NCBI RefSeq assembly: GCF_000820045.1 | Contig: NZ_CDBJ01000016.1 | Span: forward strand, 57,423-121,422 | Source of the DNA: Aeromonas rivuli | Lineage (GTDB): Bacteria > Pseudomonadota > Gammaproteobacteria > Enterobacterales > Aeromonadaceae | Direction of reading: 5' to 3' | Length of the DNA stretch: 64,000 bases | In this document: positions 45,394-55,487 of the stretch, in pieces | Position numbering within the stretch: position 1 is the first letter of the stretch | How the letters are laid out: each line of letters starts with the position of its first letter | Translations under genes and position numbers: made by a program | The notes under the pieces: model-generated | Databases searched by the model: none | What the model was told of the DNA's origin: nothing | The model's input: only the letters and a program-made list of their open reading frames with translations

Positions 45394-46455
45394 ATGAGTC
45401 AACAAAAGAAGATCCCCCTGCTGGTCGCCATGGTGCTGCTGCTCCTTGGCCTGCTGTTCGCCCTGTATTGGTACGGTTACGCCCGCTACTTCGAGCGCAC
45501 CGACAACGCCTATCTGCAGAGCGAGATGACGGGCATTGCCACCAAGCTGCCCGGCTACATCAGCGAGGTGCTGGTCACCGACAACCAGACCGTCAAGGCG
45601 GGCCAGCTGATTGCCCGCCTCGATGACAGGGAGTACCGCGCCCAGTTAGCCGAGGCCGAGGCCAACGTCGCCCTCAACCGGGCGGATGCCGCCAATCTGG
45701 AGGCCAACCTCATCCAGCAGCACAGCGTGATCCGCCAGGCCGAAGCCAAGGTGAACGAATCCAGAGCCGAGGTGGTGCGGGCCCGGCAACAGGTCAGCCG
45801 AATTGGTCGGCTCAACACGGCTCACTACAGCTCCCAGGACAATCTGGATGAAGTGCGCGCCAACTTGCAGGTCAGCCAGGCCCAGCAGCAGGATGCCGAA
45901 GCCGGGGTACAAGCGGCGCGGGATCGCCTGGCCGTGCTCACCTCAGAGCGCGATCAGAGGCAGGCGCTGATCGATCTCAGCCTGGCTCAGCTCGCCAAGG
46001 CCGAGTTGAATCTGAGTTACACCGAGATCAAGGCCCCCGCCGACGGGGTCATCGGCAAGCGCAGTCTGCGCGAGGGGCTCTATGTTCAGTCCGGCATGCA
46101 GATAGCCAGCCTGGTGCCCCTGAGCGGAGTCTGGGTCGAAGCCAACTTCAAGGAGACCCAGCTCGCCAACATGGTGCCTGGCCAGAAGGTGGAACTGATC
46201 CTTGATGCCTATCCGGACCAGCCGGTCGAGGGGATCATTGACAGCCTCTCCCCGGCCACCGGGGCCAAGTTCGCCCTGCTGCCGCCGGAGAACGCCACCG
46301 GCAACTTCACCAAGATAGTGCAGCGGGTGCCGGTCAAGATCCGCATCCCGGCGCCGGGGGCCCTGACCGGCAAGCTGCTGCCCGGTCTCTCCACCGAGGT
46401 GATAGTGGATACCCGCAGCACCGGTGACACCGAGTCCCAGCTGGCCGCCCACTGA
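45394..46455 (+). CDS. EmrA-like membrane-fusion (HlyD family) efflux subunit
   Basis: 353 residues. One N-terminal transmembrane helix (about 10-28), biotinyl-lipoyl half-domains (YISEVLVTDNQTVKAGQLIARLDD and IKAPADGVIGKRSLREG), a long periplasmic alpha-helical hairpin (about 85-200) rich in Ala, Gln and Glu, and a beta-barrel. It bridges the inner-membrane pump to an outer-membrane channel, which is not encoded here. TGATG coupling with the next gene. Confidence 0.92.
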   Translation: MSQQKKIPLLVAMVLLLLGLLFALYWYGYARYFERTDNAYLQSEMTGIATKLPGYISEVLVTDNQTVKAGQLIARLDDREYRAQLAEAEANVALNRADAANLEANLIQQHSVIRQAEAKVNESRAEVVRARQQVSRIGRLNTAHYSSQDNLDEVRANLQVSQAQQQDAEAGVQAARDRLAVLTSERDQRQALIDLSLAQLAKAELNLSYTEIKAPADGVIGKRSLREGLYVQSGMQIASLVPLSGVWVEANFKETQLANMVPGQKVELILDAYPDQPVEGIIDSLSPATGAKFALLPPENATGNFTKIVQRVPVKIRIPAPGALTGKLLPGLSTEVIVDTRSTGDTESQLAAH

Positions 46456-48011
46456 TGGAAGCCGTACCGCGTCGCAACTGGATCGCCGTCATGGGGGGCC
46501 TCATTGGCGCCTTCATGGCCATCCTCGATATCCAGATCACCAATGCCTCCCTCAAGGACATTCAGGGGGCCCTCTCGGCCACCCTGAGCGAGAGTTCCTG
46601 GATCTCTACCTCCTATCTGGTGGCGGAGATGATCGCCATACCGCTCAGCGGCTGGCTCAGCCGCGGCCTGAGTGTGCGCCGCTATCTGCTGTGGACCACC
46701 GGGGCCTTCATCTTCTCCTCCGTGCTCTGCTCGTTCAGCTGGAACCTCACCAGCATGATAGTGTTTCGCGCCATGCAGGGCTTCACCGGCGGCGCCCTCA
46801 TTCCCATGGCCTTCTCGCTGATCATCAGCCTGCTGCCGCTGCACAAGCGGGCCACCGGCATGGCGCTGTTTGGCCTCTGTGCCACCTTCGCCCCCGCCAT
46901 AGGCCCGACCCTGGGGGGCTGGCTGACCGAGCAGCTCTCCTGGCACTACATCTTCTACCTCAACGTGCCGCCCGGTTTGCTGGTGATGGCCATGCTGGCC
47001 CATGGTCTGGACAGAAAAGCCATCGACTGGACCATCATGCGTCAGGTCGATCTGGTGGGCATCCTCACCATGGCCGTGGGACTCGGCCTGCTGGAAGTGG
47101 TGTTGGAAGAGGGCAACAGGGAGGACTGGTTCGGCTCTAGCTTCATCGTCAAGCTCACCCTCATCTCCGTGGTGGCGCTGATCTTCTTCGTGATGAGTCA
47201 GCTACTGCGCCGCCACCCTCTGGTCAACCTGCGGCTGCTGCACAACCCGCGCTTCGCCCTGGCCTGCTTCGCCTATCTGGTGCTGGGCATGGCGCTGATG
47301 GGATCCATCTATGTGCTGCCGCTCTATATGGCCCAGATCCACAATTACAATGCCCTGGAGATTGGCGAGGTACTGATGTGGATGGGGCTGCCCCAGCTGC
47401 TGGTGCTGCCCCTGGTACCCAAGCTAATCCAGAAGATAGACCCGCGCTATCTGGTCAGCTTTGGCTTCCTCATCTTCGGTCTGAGTTGCTTCATGAACGT
47501 CAACATGAGTGCCGACTACGCCGGGCCCCAGCTGATCCAGTCCTTGATAGTGCGGGCGCTGGGGCAGCCTTTCGTCATGGTGCCCCTCTCCCTGATCGCC
47601 ACCGCCAGCCTGACCCAGGATGAGATCCCCTCCTCCTCCACCCTGCTCAACGTGCTGCGCAACCTGGGGGGCGCCTTCGGCATCGCCATCATCGCCACCC
47701 TGCTCGACAACGACACCCGTGTGCATGTCAGCCAGATCACCAGCACCCTGGCCGCCAGCAGCATCGAGGGGCAGGCCTATCTGATGAACCTGGCCAGCGC
47801 CATGCAGGCCCAGGGCAGCGACCCCGCCATCGCCTATCAGCAGGCCCAGGCCAGACTGGCTGGCACCATAGAGCGGGATGCCGCCATCATGGCCTACAAC
47901 AAGGTGTTCTATGTGATGGGTATCTTCCTGCTCATCGCCAGCGCCCTCGTCTTGTTCCTCAAATCCCCCGCCCCCAGGGCGAGCGACGCCGAACCCCTGG
48001 AGGCGCATTGA
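46455..48011 (+). CDS. EmrB-like DHA2 family multidrug efflux permease
   Basis: 518 residues, 14 transmembrane helices of the major facilitator superfamily DHA2 group. Motif D1 (MGGLIGAFMAILDIQITNASL) at the N terminus, motif A-like GWLSRGLSVRRYL near residues 60-72 and motif C-like GLCATFAPAIGPTLGGWL near 137-154 are all present. It exports hydrophobic drugs or acids with proton uptake together with the EmrA-like subunit; substrates are unknown. Its ATG overlaps the preceding stop. Confidence 0.93.
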   Translation: MEAVPRRNWIAVMGGLIGAFMAILDIQITNASLKDIQGALSATLSESSWISTSYLVAEMIAIPLSGWLSRGLSVRRYLLWTTGAFIFSSVLCSFSWNLTSMIVFRAMQGFTGGALIPMAFSLIISLLPLHKRATGMALFGLCATFAPAIGPTLGGWLTEQLSWHYIFYLNVPPGLLVMAMLAHGLDRKAIDWTIMRQVDLVGILTMAVGLGLLEVVLEEGNREDWFGSSFIVKLTLISVVALIFFVMSQLLRRHPLVNLRLLHNPRFALACFAYLVLGMALMGSIYVLPLYMAQIHNYNALEIGEVLMWMGLPQLLVLPLVPKLIQKIDPRYLVSFGFLIFGLSCFMNVNMSADYAGPQLIQSLIVRALGQPFVMVPLSLIATASLTQDEIPSSSTLLNVLRNLGGAFGIAIIATLLDNDTRVHVSQITSTLAASSIEGQAYLMNLASAMQAQGSDPAIAYQQAQARLAGTIERDAAIMAYNKVFYVMGIFLLIASALVLFLKSPAPRASDAEPLEAH

Positions 48012-48079
48012 CGAGAAGAGAGAGCCTGAAGCCTGCGCAAGCGACACACCGCCATCCACTGACCGCGCATTGACGACAG

Positions 48080-48101
48080 AGGGGCCCTTGGGGCCCCTTC
48101 T
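48080..48101. terminator. Bidirectional hairpin after the efflux operon
   Basis: AGGGGCCC / GGGGCCCCT with a two-base loop between convergent genes. Confidence 0.65.
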
Positions 48102-48134
48102 GCTATGTGCTGTGATAATGCGTGGATGGCTGGC

Positions 48135-48761
48135 TTAACTCGCCAGGGAGGCGGCAATCAGGAACTGGGCGGCAAAATAGCTGCTCATCACCCAGGCACT
48201 GGCATGGGGGAAGGGGCGGCGGAAGCGGTTGAGGGCCAGCAGAGCATCGGAGCAGAGGAACAAGAGTGCGCCGACCAAAGCGGCGGCACTGCCCGCCGTG
48301 AGAGAGGCGCGCCAGGCGGCGGCGGCGACCCAGACCAGACCTATCATCATCAGGGTGTAGCAGAGCATGGGCCAGCGCATCGACCCGAGGTGAGGGCGCA
48401 GCAAGCCGAAATAGAGCCCGGCCACCAGGATCAGCAGCAAGCCATCCACCAGATTGAGCACCAGTGGCCCCTGAGCCAGCCCGACGATGTAGCAGAGGTG
48501 TGCGACAAGAAATGCCGCCAATCCCTGCAAGAAACGATCGACCGGCAACATCAACATGACGTCGCCAAGCAGGGAGAGACAGAGGCCGAGCAGGATCCAG
48601 GCGTGGGAGCCATTTTGATCGTCCCCGTGATAACCGAACGCCAGGGCCACGATCAACAGCATGGTCAGCGGCTTGCTCAGGTAGAACTGGCGGGTATCTG
48701 TGCCGTAGGCGGCCTTGATATGCCACCAGGCAGACGCGATGATCAACACACTCAACCACAT
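48135..48761 (-). CDS. Lysoplasmalogenase/YhhN family membrane protein
   Basis: 208 residues from the ATG at 48761 (AAGAGG upstream); an open frame reaching 48863 adds no similarity. Six to eight transmembrane helices with the YhhN/TMEM86 motifs KPLTMLLIV, LGDVMLML and FLCSDALLALNRFR (Asp residues likely catalytic). The family hydrolyses the vinyl ether of lysoplasmalogens in animals; the bacterial substrate is unclear. Confidence 0.87.
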   Translation of the reverse strand: MWLSVLIIASAWWHIKAAYGTDTRQFYLSKPLTMLLIVALAFGYHGDDQNGSHAWILLGLCLSLLGDVMLMLPVDRFLQGLAAFLVAHLCYIVGLAQGPLVLNLVDGLLLILVAGLYFGLLRPHLGSMRWPMLCYTLMMIGLVWVAAAAWRASLTAGSAAALVGALLFLCSDALLALNRFRRPFPHASAWVMSSYFAAQFLIAASLAS

Positions 48762-48941
48762 GCCGGATACCTCTTCCCCATGACGATGCTTGCCTGGCGA
48801 AGTGAAGACCCAGTGCCGCGCTAGGGTAGCAAATTCCCGCTCTCGGGGGCAGGGGTGAGACACGAATGAGCTGGTTACGCCTAAAGTCTAATTGCCCTCT
48901 CCCCTGCCGATCAGGCATAAGGGTGTCTCTGGAGGAACACC

Positions 48942-49094
48942 ATGGAAGAGCCAATGAAAAACTATCTGCCCGCCATCGATATCATGATGTGCCACCTCGG
49001 CATCAGCTTCGAGCAAGCCTGTGAGCAGCTCGGCCTGACTCTGACCGAGCAGCAGACCCTGAGCTCAATGCAGAGCCGGGAGCTGCAGGACTGA
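48942..49094 (+). CDS. Small conserved-looking protein of 50 residues
   Basis: Reads MEEPMKNYLPAIDIMM and continues with CHLGISFEQACEQLGLTL to end in SRELQD. A strong ribosome-binding site GGAGGA lies eight bases before the ATG, and a good terminator follows 39 bases after the stop, so the unit looks like a complete small gene. The sequence is predicted helical and soluble, with no membrane segment; the middle part vaguely resembles a helix-turn-helix half. No family recognised. Confidence 0.65.
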   Translation: MEEPMKNYLPAIDIMMCHLGISFEQACEQLGLTLTEQQTLSSMQSRELQD

Positions 49095-49133
49095 TGTTCC
49101 TGCCCTGTCCTGGAGAGCCCAGGAGATAAATGC

Positions 49134-49164
49134 GACAAGGCGCCTGCGGGCGCCTTGTCTTTTC
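49134..49164 (+). terminator. Terminator after the small gene at 48942
   Basis: GACAAGGCGCC / GGCGCCTTGTC with a TGCG loop followed by TTTTC. Confidence 0.85.
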
Positions 49165-49218
49165 TGGCAAGTCACTCGGGCCCTCGCTCCCCGCCACGGC
49201 CACAGCGCCATGCCCCAT

Positions 49219-49242
49219 AAAAAACGGCGCCGAAGCGCCGTT
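49219..49242 (-). terminator. Terminator after the TRAP permease gene
   Basis: AACGGCGC / GCGCCGTT hairpin with CGAA loop and a T6 run on the minus strand. Confidence 0.82.
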
Positions 49243-49267
49243 ATCATGATGGGAGTTACTGCCTTGT

Positions 49268-51820
49268 TCAGGCGGCCTTTTGCCGTCTGCGTTGCAGCAT
49301 CACTATCAGGCCAAACAGCAGGAAACCTGGCAGCCACATCAGCTCCTTGCGCCAGCCTTCGGTCGGGGCACTGACGGCGACTATCTGCTGATCAAACTGC
49401 AGATTGGCATCGGCCGCCGGGCTGCCGAAGGCCACGTTGTCGATCAGCGTCTTGCCGTCCTGCTCATAGAGACTCAGCCCCAGCTTGGCCAGGCGCTCCT
49501 CGCCGGTGGCGCCCTGTGGCACCCCTAGCAGCAGGCTGTACTCTCTGTGCTTGCCGACCGCATCTTCCCCGGCGATACGCAGCCGCAGTGTGCTTTCGGC
49601 CGCCACGTCACCCAGGGTCTGGGTCAACTGAGCCGGCGGCGTATCACGGTAGGGGTTATGCACCATGTCCATCCAGAAGCCGGGGCGGAACAGGGTAAAG
49701 GCAACCAGCAGCAGGGCCAGGCTCTCGTACCAGCGGCTCTTGACCAGGAAGTAACCCTGGGTCGCCGCGGCGAAGATGAGCATGGCGATGGTCGCCACCA
49801 CGAAGATCAGCACCCCGTGGCTGAAGTCGACATCGATCAGCAGCAGATCCGTGTTGAAGATGAACAGGAAGGGCAGCGCCGCGGTGCGCAGGCTGTAGTA
49901 GAAGGCCGTGATCCCGGTCTTGATGGGATCGCCCTTGGAGACGGCCGCCGCCGCGAAGGAGGCCAGCCCCACCGGTGGGGTCACGTCCGCCATGATGCCG
50001 AAATAGAACACGAACAGGTGCACAGCGATGAGCGGCACTATCAGGCCGTTCTGCTGCCCCAGCGTCACCACCACGGGCGCCAGCAGGCTGGAGACCACTA
50101 TGTAGTTGGCGGTGGTCGGTAGCCCCATACCGAGGATCAGGCTGAGCACGGCGGTCAGGATCAGCATCAGCAGCAGGTTGCCCATGGAGAGCACCTCCAC
50201 CAGGTCCGCCAGTACCAGGCCAACCCCGGTCTGGGAGACGGCACCCACTATGATGCCGGCCGTCGCCGTCGCGATGCCGATGCCAATCATGTTGCGGGCA
50301 CCGGCGATCAGCCCCTCCCGCAGATCCACGACCCCGTCCCGGACGCTGCCGTAGTCATGCTTGCCATCGGTGCGCAGCCAGTTGAGCAGTGGCCGCTGGG
50401 TGAGCAGTATGATCACCAGCATGACGGTGCCCCAGAAGGCGGACAGACCCGGCGAGAGCCGCTCTATCATCAGACACCACACCAGCACCACCACGGGCAG
50501 CAGGAAGTGCAGGCCGGAGAGCAGCACGGCGCGGGTCTGGGGCAGTTCGGTCAGGGGTTTGTCCGGATCTTCGGCCGGCAGGGGTTCATTGCTGGCGGCA
50601 ATCTTGAGCAGACCCACATAGGCCAGTGCCAGCAGCAGACTGACCCCCTCGAGGGCATAGTCACCCAGGGCAGGTTTGAGCCAGCCCAGACCATAGTAGA
50701 CCGCGAGCGACAAGCCGCTGATCAGGACTGTGCCAAAGGCAAAACCGGTCAGGCGACGCAACCAGGTCTTGGGCTGCTGGCCACCGATAGGCTCCATGCC
50801 CAGCTTGAGCGCTTCCAGATGCACGATGTAGAGCAGCGCTATGTAGGAGATGGCTGCCGGCAGGAAGGCGTGCTTGATGATCTCCACATAAGGAATGCCT
50901 ACGTACTCGACCATGAGGAAGGCCGCGGCCCCCATCACGGGCGGCATGATCTGGCCATTGACCGAGGAAGCGACCTCCACGGCCCCCGCCTTCTCCGCAC
51001 TGAAGCCGACTCGCTTCATCATGGGGATGGTGAAGGTGCCGGTGGTGACCACGTTGGCGATGGAGGAGCCGGAGATGAGCCCGGTCAGGCCCGAGGCAAC
51101 CACCGCCGCCTTGGCGGGGCCGCCGCGCAGGTGGCCGAGCATGCTGAAGGCGAGCTGGATGAAATAGTGACCGGCACCGGCTCGCTCGAGCAGGGCACCG
51201 AACAACACGAACAGGAACACGAAACTGGTGGAGACACCCAGGGCGATGCCGAATACCCCCTCAGTGGTGATCCACTGGTGGTTGGCCAGGGCGGTGAAGC
51301 TGACCCCGCGGTGGGCAAGCAAGCCCGGCATATAGGGACCGGCCAGGCTGTAAATCAGGAAGACCAGCGCAATCACGGCCAGAGCCGGGCCCAGGGCGCG
51401 GCGAGCGGCTTCCAGCAAGAGCGGAATGCCGATACAGGCGGTGATCAGATCTGCCGTGGTGAGATTGCCAGGGCGCTGGGCCAGGTCCTGATACATCACA
51501 AACAGGTAGGAGGCGGCGCAGGCGGCAATGATGCCAAGCACTATGTCCGCGACCGGCACTCTCTCTCTGGGGGAGCTGCGAAAAGCCGGAAACACCAGAT
51601 AGGCCAGCAGCAGTGCAAACGTCAGGTGAATGGCGCGAGTCTCGGTGTCATTCAGGACGCCGAAGCCGACCAGAAAAGGCAAGGGGGACGCTATCCAGAG
51701 CTGGAACAGCGACCAGGCCAGGGCCAGGGTAGTGATGAGCCAGCCCATGGGACCTATGGGCAGACGAGCCCCTACGTCCTGGGCGATGAGTTCTTCGGTA
51801 GAGAGTTGTTTTTCTTGCAT
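49268..51820 (-). CDS. TRAP transporter fused permease (DctQM, TAXI type) with C-terminal DUF3394
   Basis: 850 residues from the ATG at 51820; an in-frame TTG at 51838 lacks a better ribosome-binding site. The N-terminal four-helix part corresponds to the small DctQ subunit and the central about 450 residues to the large DctM subunit (MKRVGFSAEKAGAVEVASSVNGQIMPPVMG, GMGLPTTANYIV). The C-terminal DUF3394 region contains a soluble part with LIDNVAFGSPAADANLQFDQ that resembles a PDZ domain, then a last transmembrane helix and Arg/Lys tail. It uses a sodium gradient to import a solute bound by the TAXI protein upstream. Substrate unknown. Confidence 0.92.
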   Translation of the reverse strand: MQEKQLSTEELIAQDVGARLPIGPMGWLITTLALAWSLFQLWIASPLPFLVGFGVLNDTETRAIHLTFALLLAYLVFPAFRSSPRERVPVADIVLGIIAACAASYLFVMYQDLAQRPGNLTTADLITACIGIPLLLEAARRALGPALAVIALVFLIYSLAGPYMPGLLAHRGVSFTALANHQWITTEGVFGIALGVSTSFVFLFVLFGALLERAGAGHYFIQLAFSMLGHLRGGPAKAAVVASGLTGLISGSSIANVVTTGTFTIPMMKRVGFSAEKAGAVEVASSVNGQIMPPVMGAAAFLMVEYVGIPYVEIIKHAFLPAAISYIALLYIVHLEALKLGMEPIGGQQPKTWLRRLTGFAFGTVLISGLSLAVYYGLGWLKPALGDYALEGVSLLLALAYVGLLKIAASNEPLPAEDPDKPLTELPQTRAVLLSGLHFLLPVVVLVWCLMIERLSPGLSAFWGTVMLVIILLTQRPLLNWLRTDGKHDYGSVRDGVVDLREGLIAGARNMIGIGIATATAGIIVGAVSQTGVGLVLADLVEVLSMGNLLLMLILTAVLSLILGMGLPTTANYIVVSSLLAPVVVTLGQQNGLIVPLIAVHLFVFYFGIMADVTPPVGLASFAAAAVSKGDPIKTGITAFYYSLRTAALPFLFIFNTDLLLIDVDFSHGVLIFVVATIAMLIFAAATQGYFLVKSRWYESLALLLVAFTLFRPGFWMDMVHNPYRDTPPAQLTQTLGDVAAESTLRLRIAGEDAVGKHREYSLLLGVPQGATGEERLAKLGLSLYEQDGKTLIDNVAFGSPAADANLQFDQQIVAVSAPTEGWRKELMWLPGFLLFGLIVMLQRRRQKAA

Positions 51821-51855
51821 AGGGTGTGTTTTTGCCAAGGGTTACAACAAGAGCA

Positions 51856-51896
51856 ACACTCGTCAGCCCGCTGGTAAACCAGGCGCTGACGAGTGT
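51856..51896 (-). repeat. Stem-loop between TAXI binding-protein and permease genes
   Basis: Outer 12-bp perfect arms ACACTCGTCAGC / GCTGACGAGTGT enclose a second stem CTGGT/ACCAG. There is no T-run, so it may stabilise the upstream binding-protein message and lower permease expression rather than terminate. Confidence 0.6.
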
Positions 51897-51941
51897 CGAT
51901 GTACAACTACAGTGACCCGGCAGGGTCCCTAATCACCGCAA

Positions 51942-52913
51942 TTACAGCCAGCCACGCTCTTTGTAATAGCGAACTGCGCCTTCATGCAGCGGAGCAGACA
52001 GACCGACCTTGATCATGTCTTTCTCGTTCAGGTCGGCAAAAGCCGGGTGCAGGCGCTTGAAGCGGTCCAGGTTGTCAAACACGGACTTGACCAGCTGGTA
52101 GACCACTTCAGGATCGGCCTTGGCACTGGTAGAGAGTACGGCCTTGCCACCGATGGACGGGGTCGGCTTGTCGTTACCCTTGTAGAGACCACCGGGGATC
52201 TCGGCCTTGGTGTAGTAGCTCTTCTCGGCCAGCAGCTTGTCGATGTCAGCGCCGGTCACCGGTACCAGTACGGCATCGGTGGTGGTGGTCGCTTCCTGGA
52301 TGGCACCGTTCGGGTGACCCACGAAGTAGCTCATGGCATCGATGTTGTTGTCGCCAAGGGCAGAGGCCTGCTCGGCGGGTTTCAACTCGGAGACCAGGCT
52401 GAAGGCAGACTTGTCCCAGCCCTTGACGGCCATGATCTCTTCCATGGTGTCACGCTGGCCGGAGCCCGGGTTGCCGATGTTGACGCGCTTGCCTTTCAGA
52501 TCGTCGAAGCTGGCAATCTTGGCGTCACGGCGGGCGAGAATGGTGAACACTTCGCTCTGCAGGGAGAAGACGGCGCGGATGTCATCCATGGCACCTTCGG
52601 CCTGGAAGGGGGGCAGACCTTTCATCGCCTTGTACTGGTGATCAGACTGCATGATGCCGAAGTTGAACTCACCGCTGCGAATACCGTTGACGTTAGCGAC
52701 ACCGCCGCCGCTGGCCGGGGCGTTGCACTTGATGTTGTGCTCGGCGGCGCCGCGGTTCAGGAAGCGGCAGATTGACTGGCCCGCCACATAGTAGACGCCG
52801 GTCTGGCCGCCGGTGCCTATGGTCACGAAACGCTCTTGCGCTTGCACGGCACCACCGAAAGAGGCAGCAGCCAGCACGGCGGACATGGCGCACGCCAAGG
52901 ATAATCCTTTCAT
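51942..52913 (-). CDS. TAXI family TRAP transporter solute-binding protein
   Basis: 323 residues from the ATG at 52913, chosen because AAAGG is spaced correctly and it begins a typical signal peptide (MKGLSLACAMSAVLAAASF, cleavage after VQA). Two upstream ATGs (52934, 52922) would add a charged extension. The mature protein has the TAXI signature FVTIGTGGQTGVYYVAG at its N terminus and SGGGVANVNGIRSGEFNFGI. It delivers its ligand, often glutamate or related acids in this family, to the fused permease downstream. Confidence 0.93.
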   Translation of the reverse strand: MKGLSLACAMSAVLAAASFGGAVQAQERFVTIGTGGQTGVYYVAGQSICRFLNRGAAEHNIKCNAPASGGGVANVNGIRSGEFNFGIMQSDHQYKAMKGLPPFQAEGAMDDIRAVFSLQSEVFTILARRDAKIASFDDLKGKRVNIGNPGSGQRDTMEEIMAVKGWDKSAFSLVSELKPAEQASALGDNNIDAMSYFVGHPNGAIQEATTTTDAVLVPVTGADIDKLLAEKSYYTKAEIPGGLYKGNDKPTPSIGGKAVLSTSAKADPEVVYQLVKSVFDNLDRFKRLHPAFADLNEKDMIKVGLSAPLHEGAVRYYKERGWL

Positions 52914-53321
52914 GTTTTCCATCCTTTTTTTCATTGGGTTTTACATCACCCGACTCCCGGGTGAAATCAAAGGAGCGGCCCTCAGCACCAGGCTGGTCCG
53001 TCTCGACCCCGATTAGGAGATGGCGTCTGCCAGGCATGGCAGCACCAAGATTGTCGCAACCCTGCGAATAGACGCCAGCATCCTGCCGACCGAAGACGAT
53101 TTACCTGTTTTATCAAGCAAATCAAAAATAACGCACTCAGATTTTAACCACACACCGTCAACATAAATCAAACAGGAGTGCAAAAATGGCGCTAGAAATA
53201 GCGTAATTTATGACAGAAGTCATCCTATTCTCTCGCTCAGTAGCGAACTTGGGATTCCCATGAGTCATAGAAATTAACAACTGTCGCGGCCCGACCAAAT
53301 AGGGCCGCGACTGGCTATCCC
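52914..53321. other. Intergenic region upstream of the TAXI gene
   Basis: About 400 bases. It contains the TAXI promoter region and, at 53283-53311, the hairpin that ends nothing on the plus strand but lies upstream of the oligopeptidase stop side. An AT-rich stretch (53100-53270) has no supportable open frame. Confidence 0.5.
53283..53311 (-). terminator. Terminator after the oligopeptidase gene
   Basis: GTCGCGGCCC / GGGCCGCGAC stem 10 bases beyond the stop on the minus strand, followed by a modest T-containing tract. Confidence 0.6.
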
Positions 53322-55487
53322 TTAGCCCGGCTTGACGGTTTCCGGCTGAGACAGTTGCAGCAGGAAGGCAAACTCCAGGGCGATGTCCTCATAGGCTTTG
53401 AAACGACCGGATTTTCCACCATGGCCCGCCTCCATGTCGGTATGGAGCAGCAACTCGTTATGATCCGTCTTCATTTCCCGCAGCTTGGCCACCCACTTGG
53501 CGGGCTCCCAGTACTGCACCTGGGAGTCGTGCAGACCCGTGGTAACCAGCAGGTTGGGATAGGCCTGCGCCTTGACCTGATCGTAGGGGCTGTAGTCGAG
53601 CATGTAGTCGTAGTAGCGCTTCTTGTTGGGGTTGCCCCACTCGTCATACTCCCCGGTGGTGAGCGGGATGGATTCGTCGAGCATGGTGGTCACCACATCG
53701 ACGAAGGGCACCTGGGCCACCACACCGTGATAGAGCTCGGGCGCCTGATTGATGACGGCCCCCATCAGCAAGCCGCCTGCGCTGCCGCCCATGGCATAGA
53801 CCTGATCCTTGGCACCATAACCCTGCTCCACCAGCGCCTTGGTGACATCGATGAAGTCGTGGAAGCTGTTCTGTTTGTTGAGCAGCTTGCCATCCTCGTA
53901 CCACTGGCGGCCCAGCTCCTCACCGCCCCGCACATGGGCGATGGCGTAGACGAAGCCGCGATCCAGCAAAGAGAGCCGCGCCGAGCTGAAATCGGGATCC
54001 ATGCTGGCGCCATAGGAGCCGTAGCCGTAGACCAGCAAGGGGGCCTTGCCCGCCTTGAACAGATCCGTGCGATAGACCAGGGAGACAGGTACCTTGACGC
54101 CGTCCCTGGCCTGCACCCAGAGCCGCTCGCTCTGGTAACGCTCTGCCTTGAAGCCCGCCACCGCCTGCTGCTTGAGCAGGGTGCGTTTTCCGCTCGCCAT
54201 ATCCAGCTCATAGGTGGAGGTCGGCGTGGTCATGGAGCTGTAGCCGTAACGCAGCAGTTCGGTGTCCGGCTCCGGATTGTAAGAGAGGCCGGTGACATAG
54301 GCGGGATCGTCGAAGCTGATCTCCTTCTGCTCGCCGCTCTGCCAGTTGATCTGACGCAGTCGGGTCAGCCCCTGACTGCGCTCCTCCACCACCAGCCACT
54401 GCTTGAACAGGGCATAACCCTCGAGCAGCACGTCCGCTTGCGGTGCCACCACGGGACGCCAGCGATCGACCGGGCTCTCCTTGGTTTCGTAGAGGCCGAA
54501 GTTCTTGCCGTCCTTGTTGGAGCGCACATAGAAGCGGCCCCGGTAATGATCCAGCGTGTATTCATGATCCGGCTGGCGCTTGAGGAAGAGCCGTGGCGCC
54601 TGCTGCGGATGCTCGGCATCGATGAGCCAGGCCTCGTCCGTGGTGGTGCTGGACAGAGAGATGACGATAAAATCTTCCGAGGTGGTGGCCCCGATGCTGA
54701 CATAGAAGGTGTCATCCTTCTCCTCATAGACCAGCTGATCCTTGGCAGGATCCGAGCCCAGGGTGTGGCGGTAAACCTGATAGGGCAGCAGGGTCTGCGG
54801 GTGCTTGCGCACATAGAAGAGCGTCTTGTTGTCCGCGGCCCAGACGATGTTGCCCGAGGTGTTGTCCAGCTTGTCGCTGGCCCACTGACCACTGTTCAAA
54901 TCCAGGAACTGCACCTGATATTGGCGACGGGAGAGATAATCTTCCGCCACCGCCAGCCAGCGATTGTCCTGACTCACTTCCAGGGCCCCCAACTCGTAGA
55001 AATCATGGCCCTCGGCGCGCTCATTGCTGTCGAGCAGGGTCACCGTCTCCCCCTTCTCCACTCCCTGACGGGTATAGATGCCGTACTCCTTGCCCGGCTC
55101 ATAGCGAGTCTGATAGCGATAGCCATTCTTGACATAGGGCACAGAGGCATCCTGCTGGGGAATACGCGCCACCATCTCCTGGTAGAGCTGGGCCCGCAGG
55201 GGGGCACTCGGCGCCAGCCGCGCCGCCGTATAGGCATTCTCGGCATTGAGATAGGCCAGCACGGCCGGATCCTTGCGATCGTCATCGCGCAGCCAATAGT
55301 AGTTATCGGTGCGGCTCTGCCCGTGCTTCTTGAGGATCTTGGGGTGTTTGGCAGCCAGAGGCGGCTGGGGGGCGGCATCTGTCATCGGCACGTCTTTCAT
55401 CGGCATGGGGGACTCATCATTGGCATATGAAGCTGTGCCTGCGGCCAGCGCAGACAGCAACAGGAGGCAGCGAGAAAAGCTGAACAT
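53322..55487 (-). CDS. Exported S9 family oligopeptidase B-like serine peptidase
   Basis: 721 residues. A signal peptide ([20 protein letters not shown], cleavage near YA-NDES) indicates export, unlike cytoplasmic E. coli PtrB. The N-terminal seven-bladed propeller (about 120-450) is followed by the alpha/beta-hydrolase domain with the nucleophile motif [11 protein letters not shown], an Asp in GLHDSQV and the His in [10 protein letters not shown], the last being typical of oligopeptidase B. It should cleave short peptides after basic or Pro residues. Monocistronic with a terminator. Confidence 0.9.
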   Translation of the reverse strand: MFSFSRCLLLLSALAAGTASYANDESPMPMKDVPMTDAAPQPPLAAKHPKILKKHGQSRTDNYYWLRDDDRKDPAVLAYLNAENAYTAARLAPSAPLRAQLYQEMVARIPQQDASVPYVKNGYRYQTRYEPGKEYGIYTRQGVEKGETVTLLDSNERAEGHDFYELGALEVSQDNRWLAVAEDYLSRRQYQVQFLDLNSGQWASDKLDNTSGNIVWAADNKTLFYVRKHPQTLLPYQVYRHTLGSDPAKDQLVYEEKDDTFYVSIGATTSEDFIVISLSSTTTDEAWLIDAEHPQQAPRLFLKRQPDHEYTLDHYRGRFYVRSNKDGKNFGLYETKESPVDRWRPVVAPQADVLLEGYALFKQWLVVEERSQGLTRLRQINWQSGEQKEISFDDPAYVTGLSYNPEPDTELLRYGYSSMTTPTSTYELDMASGKRTLLKQQAVAGFKAERYQSERLWVQARDGVKVPVSLVYRTDLFKAGKAPLLVYGYGSYGASMDPDFSSARLSLLDRGFVYAIAHVRGGEELGRQWYEDGKLLNKQNSFHDFIDVTKALVEQGYGAKDQVYAMGGSAGGLLMGAVINQAPELYHGVVAQVPFVDVVTTMLDESIPLTTGEYDEWGNPNKKRYYDYMLDYSPYDQVKAQAYPNLLVTTGLHDSQVQYWEPAKWVAKLREMKTDHNELLLHTDMEAGHGGKSGRFKAYEDIALEFAFLLQLSQPETVKPG

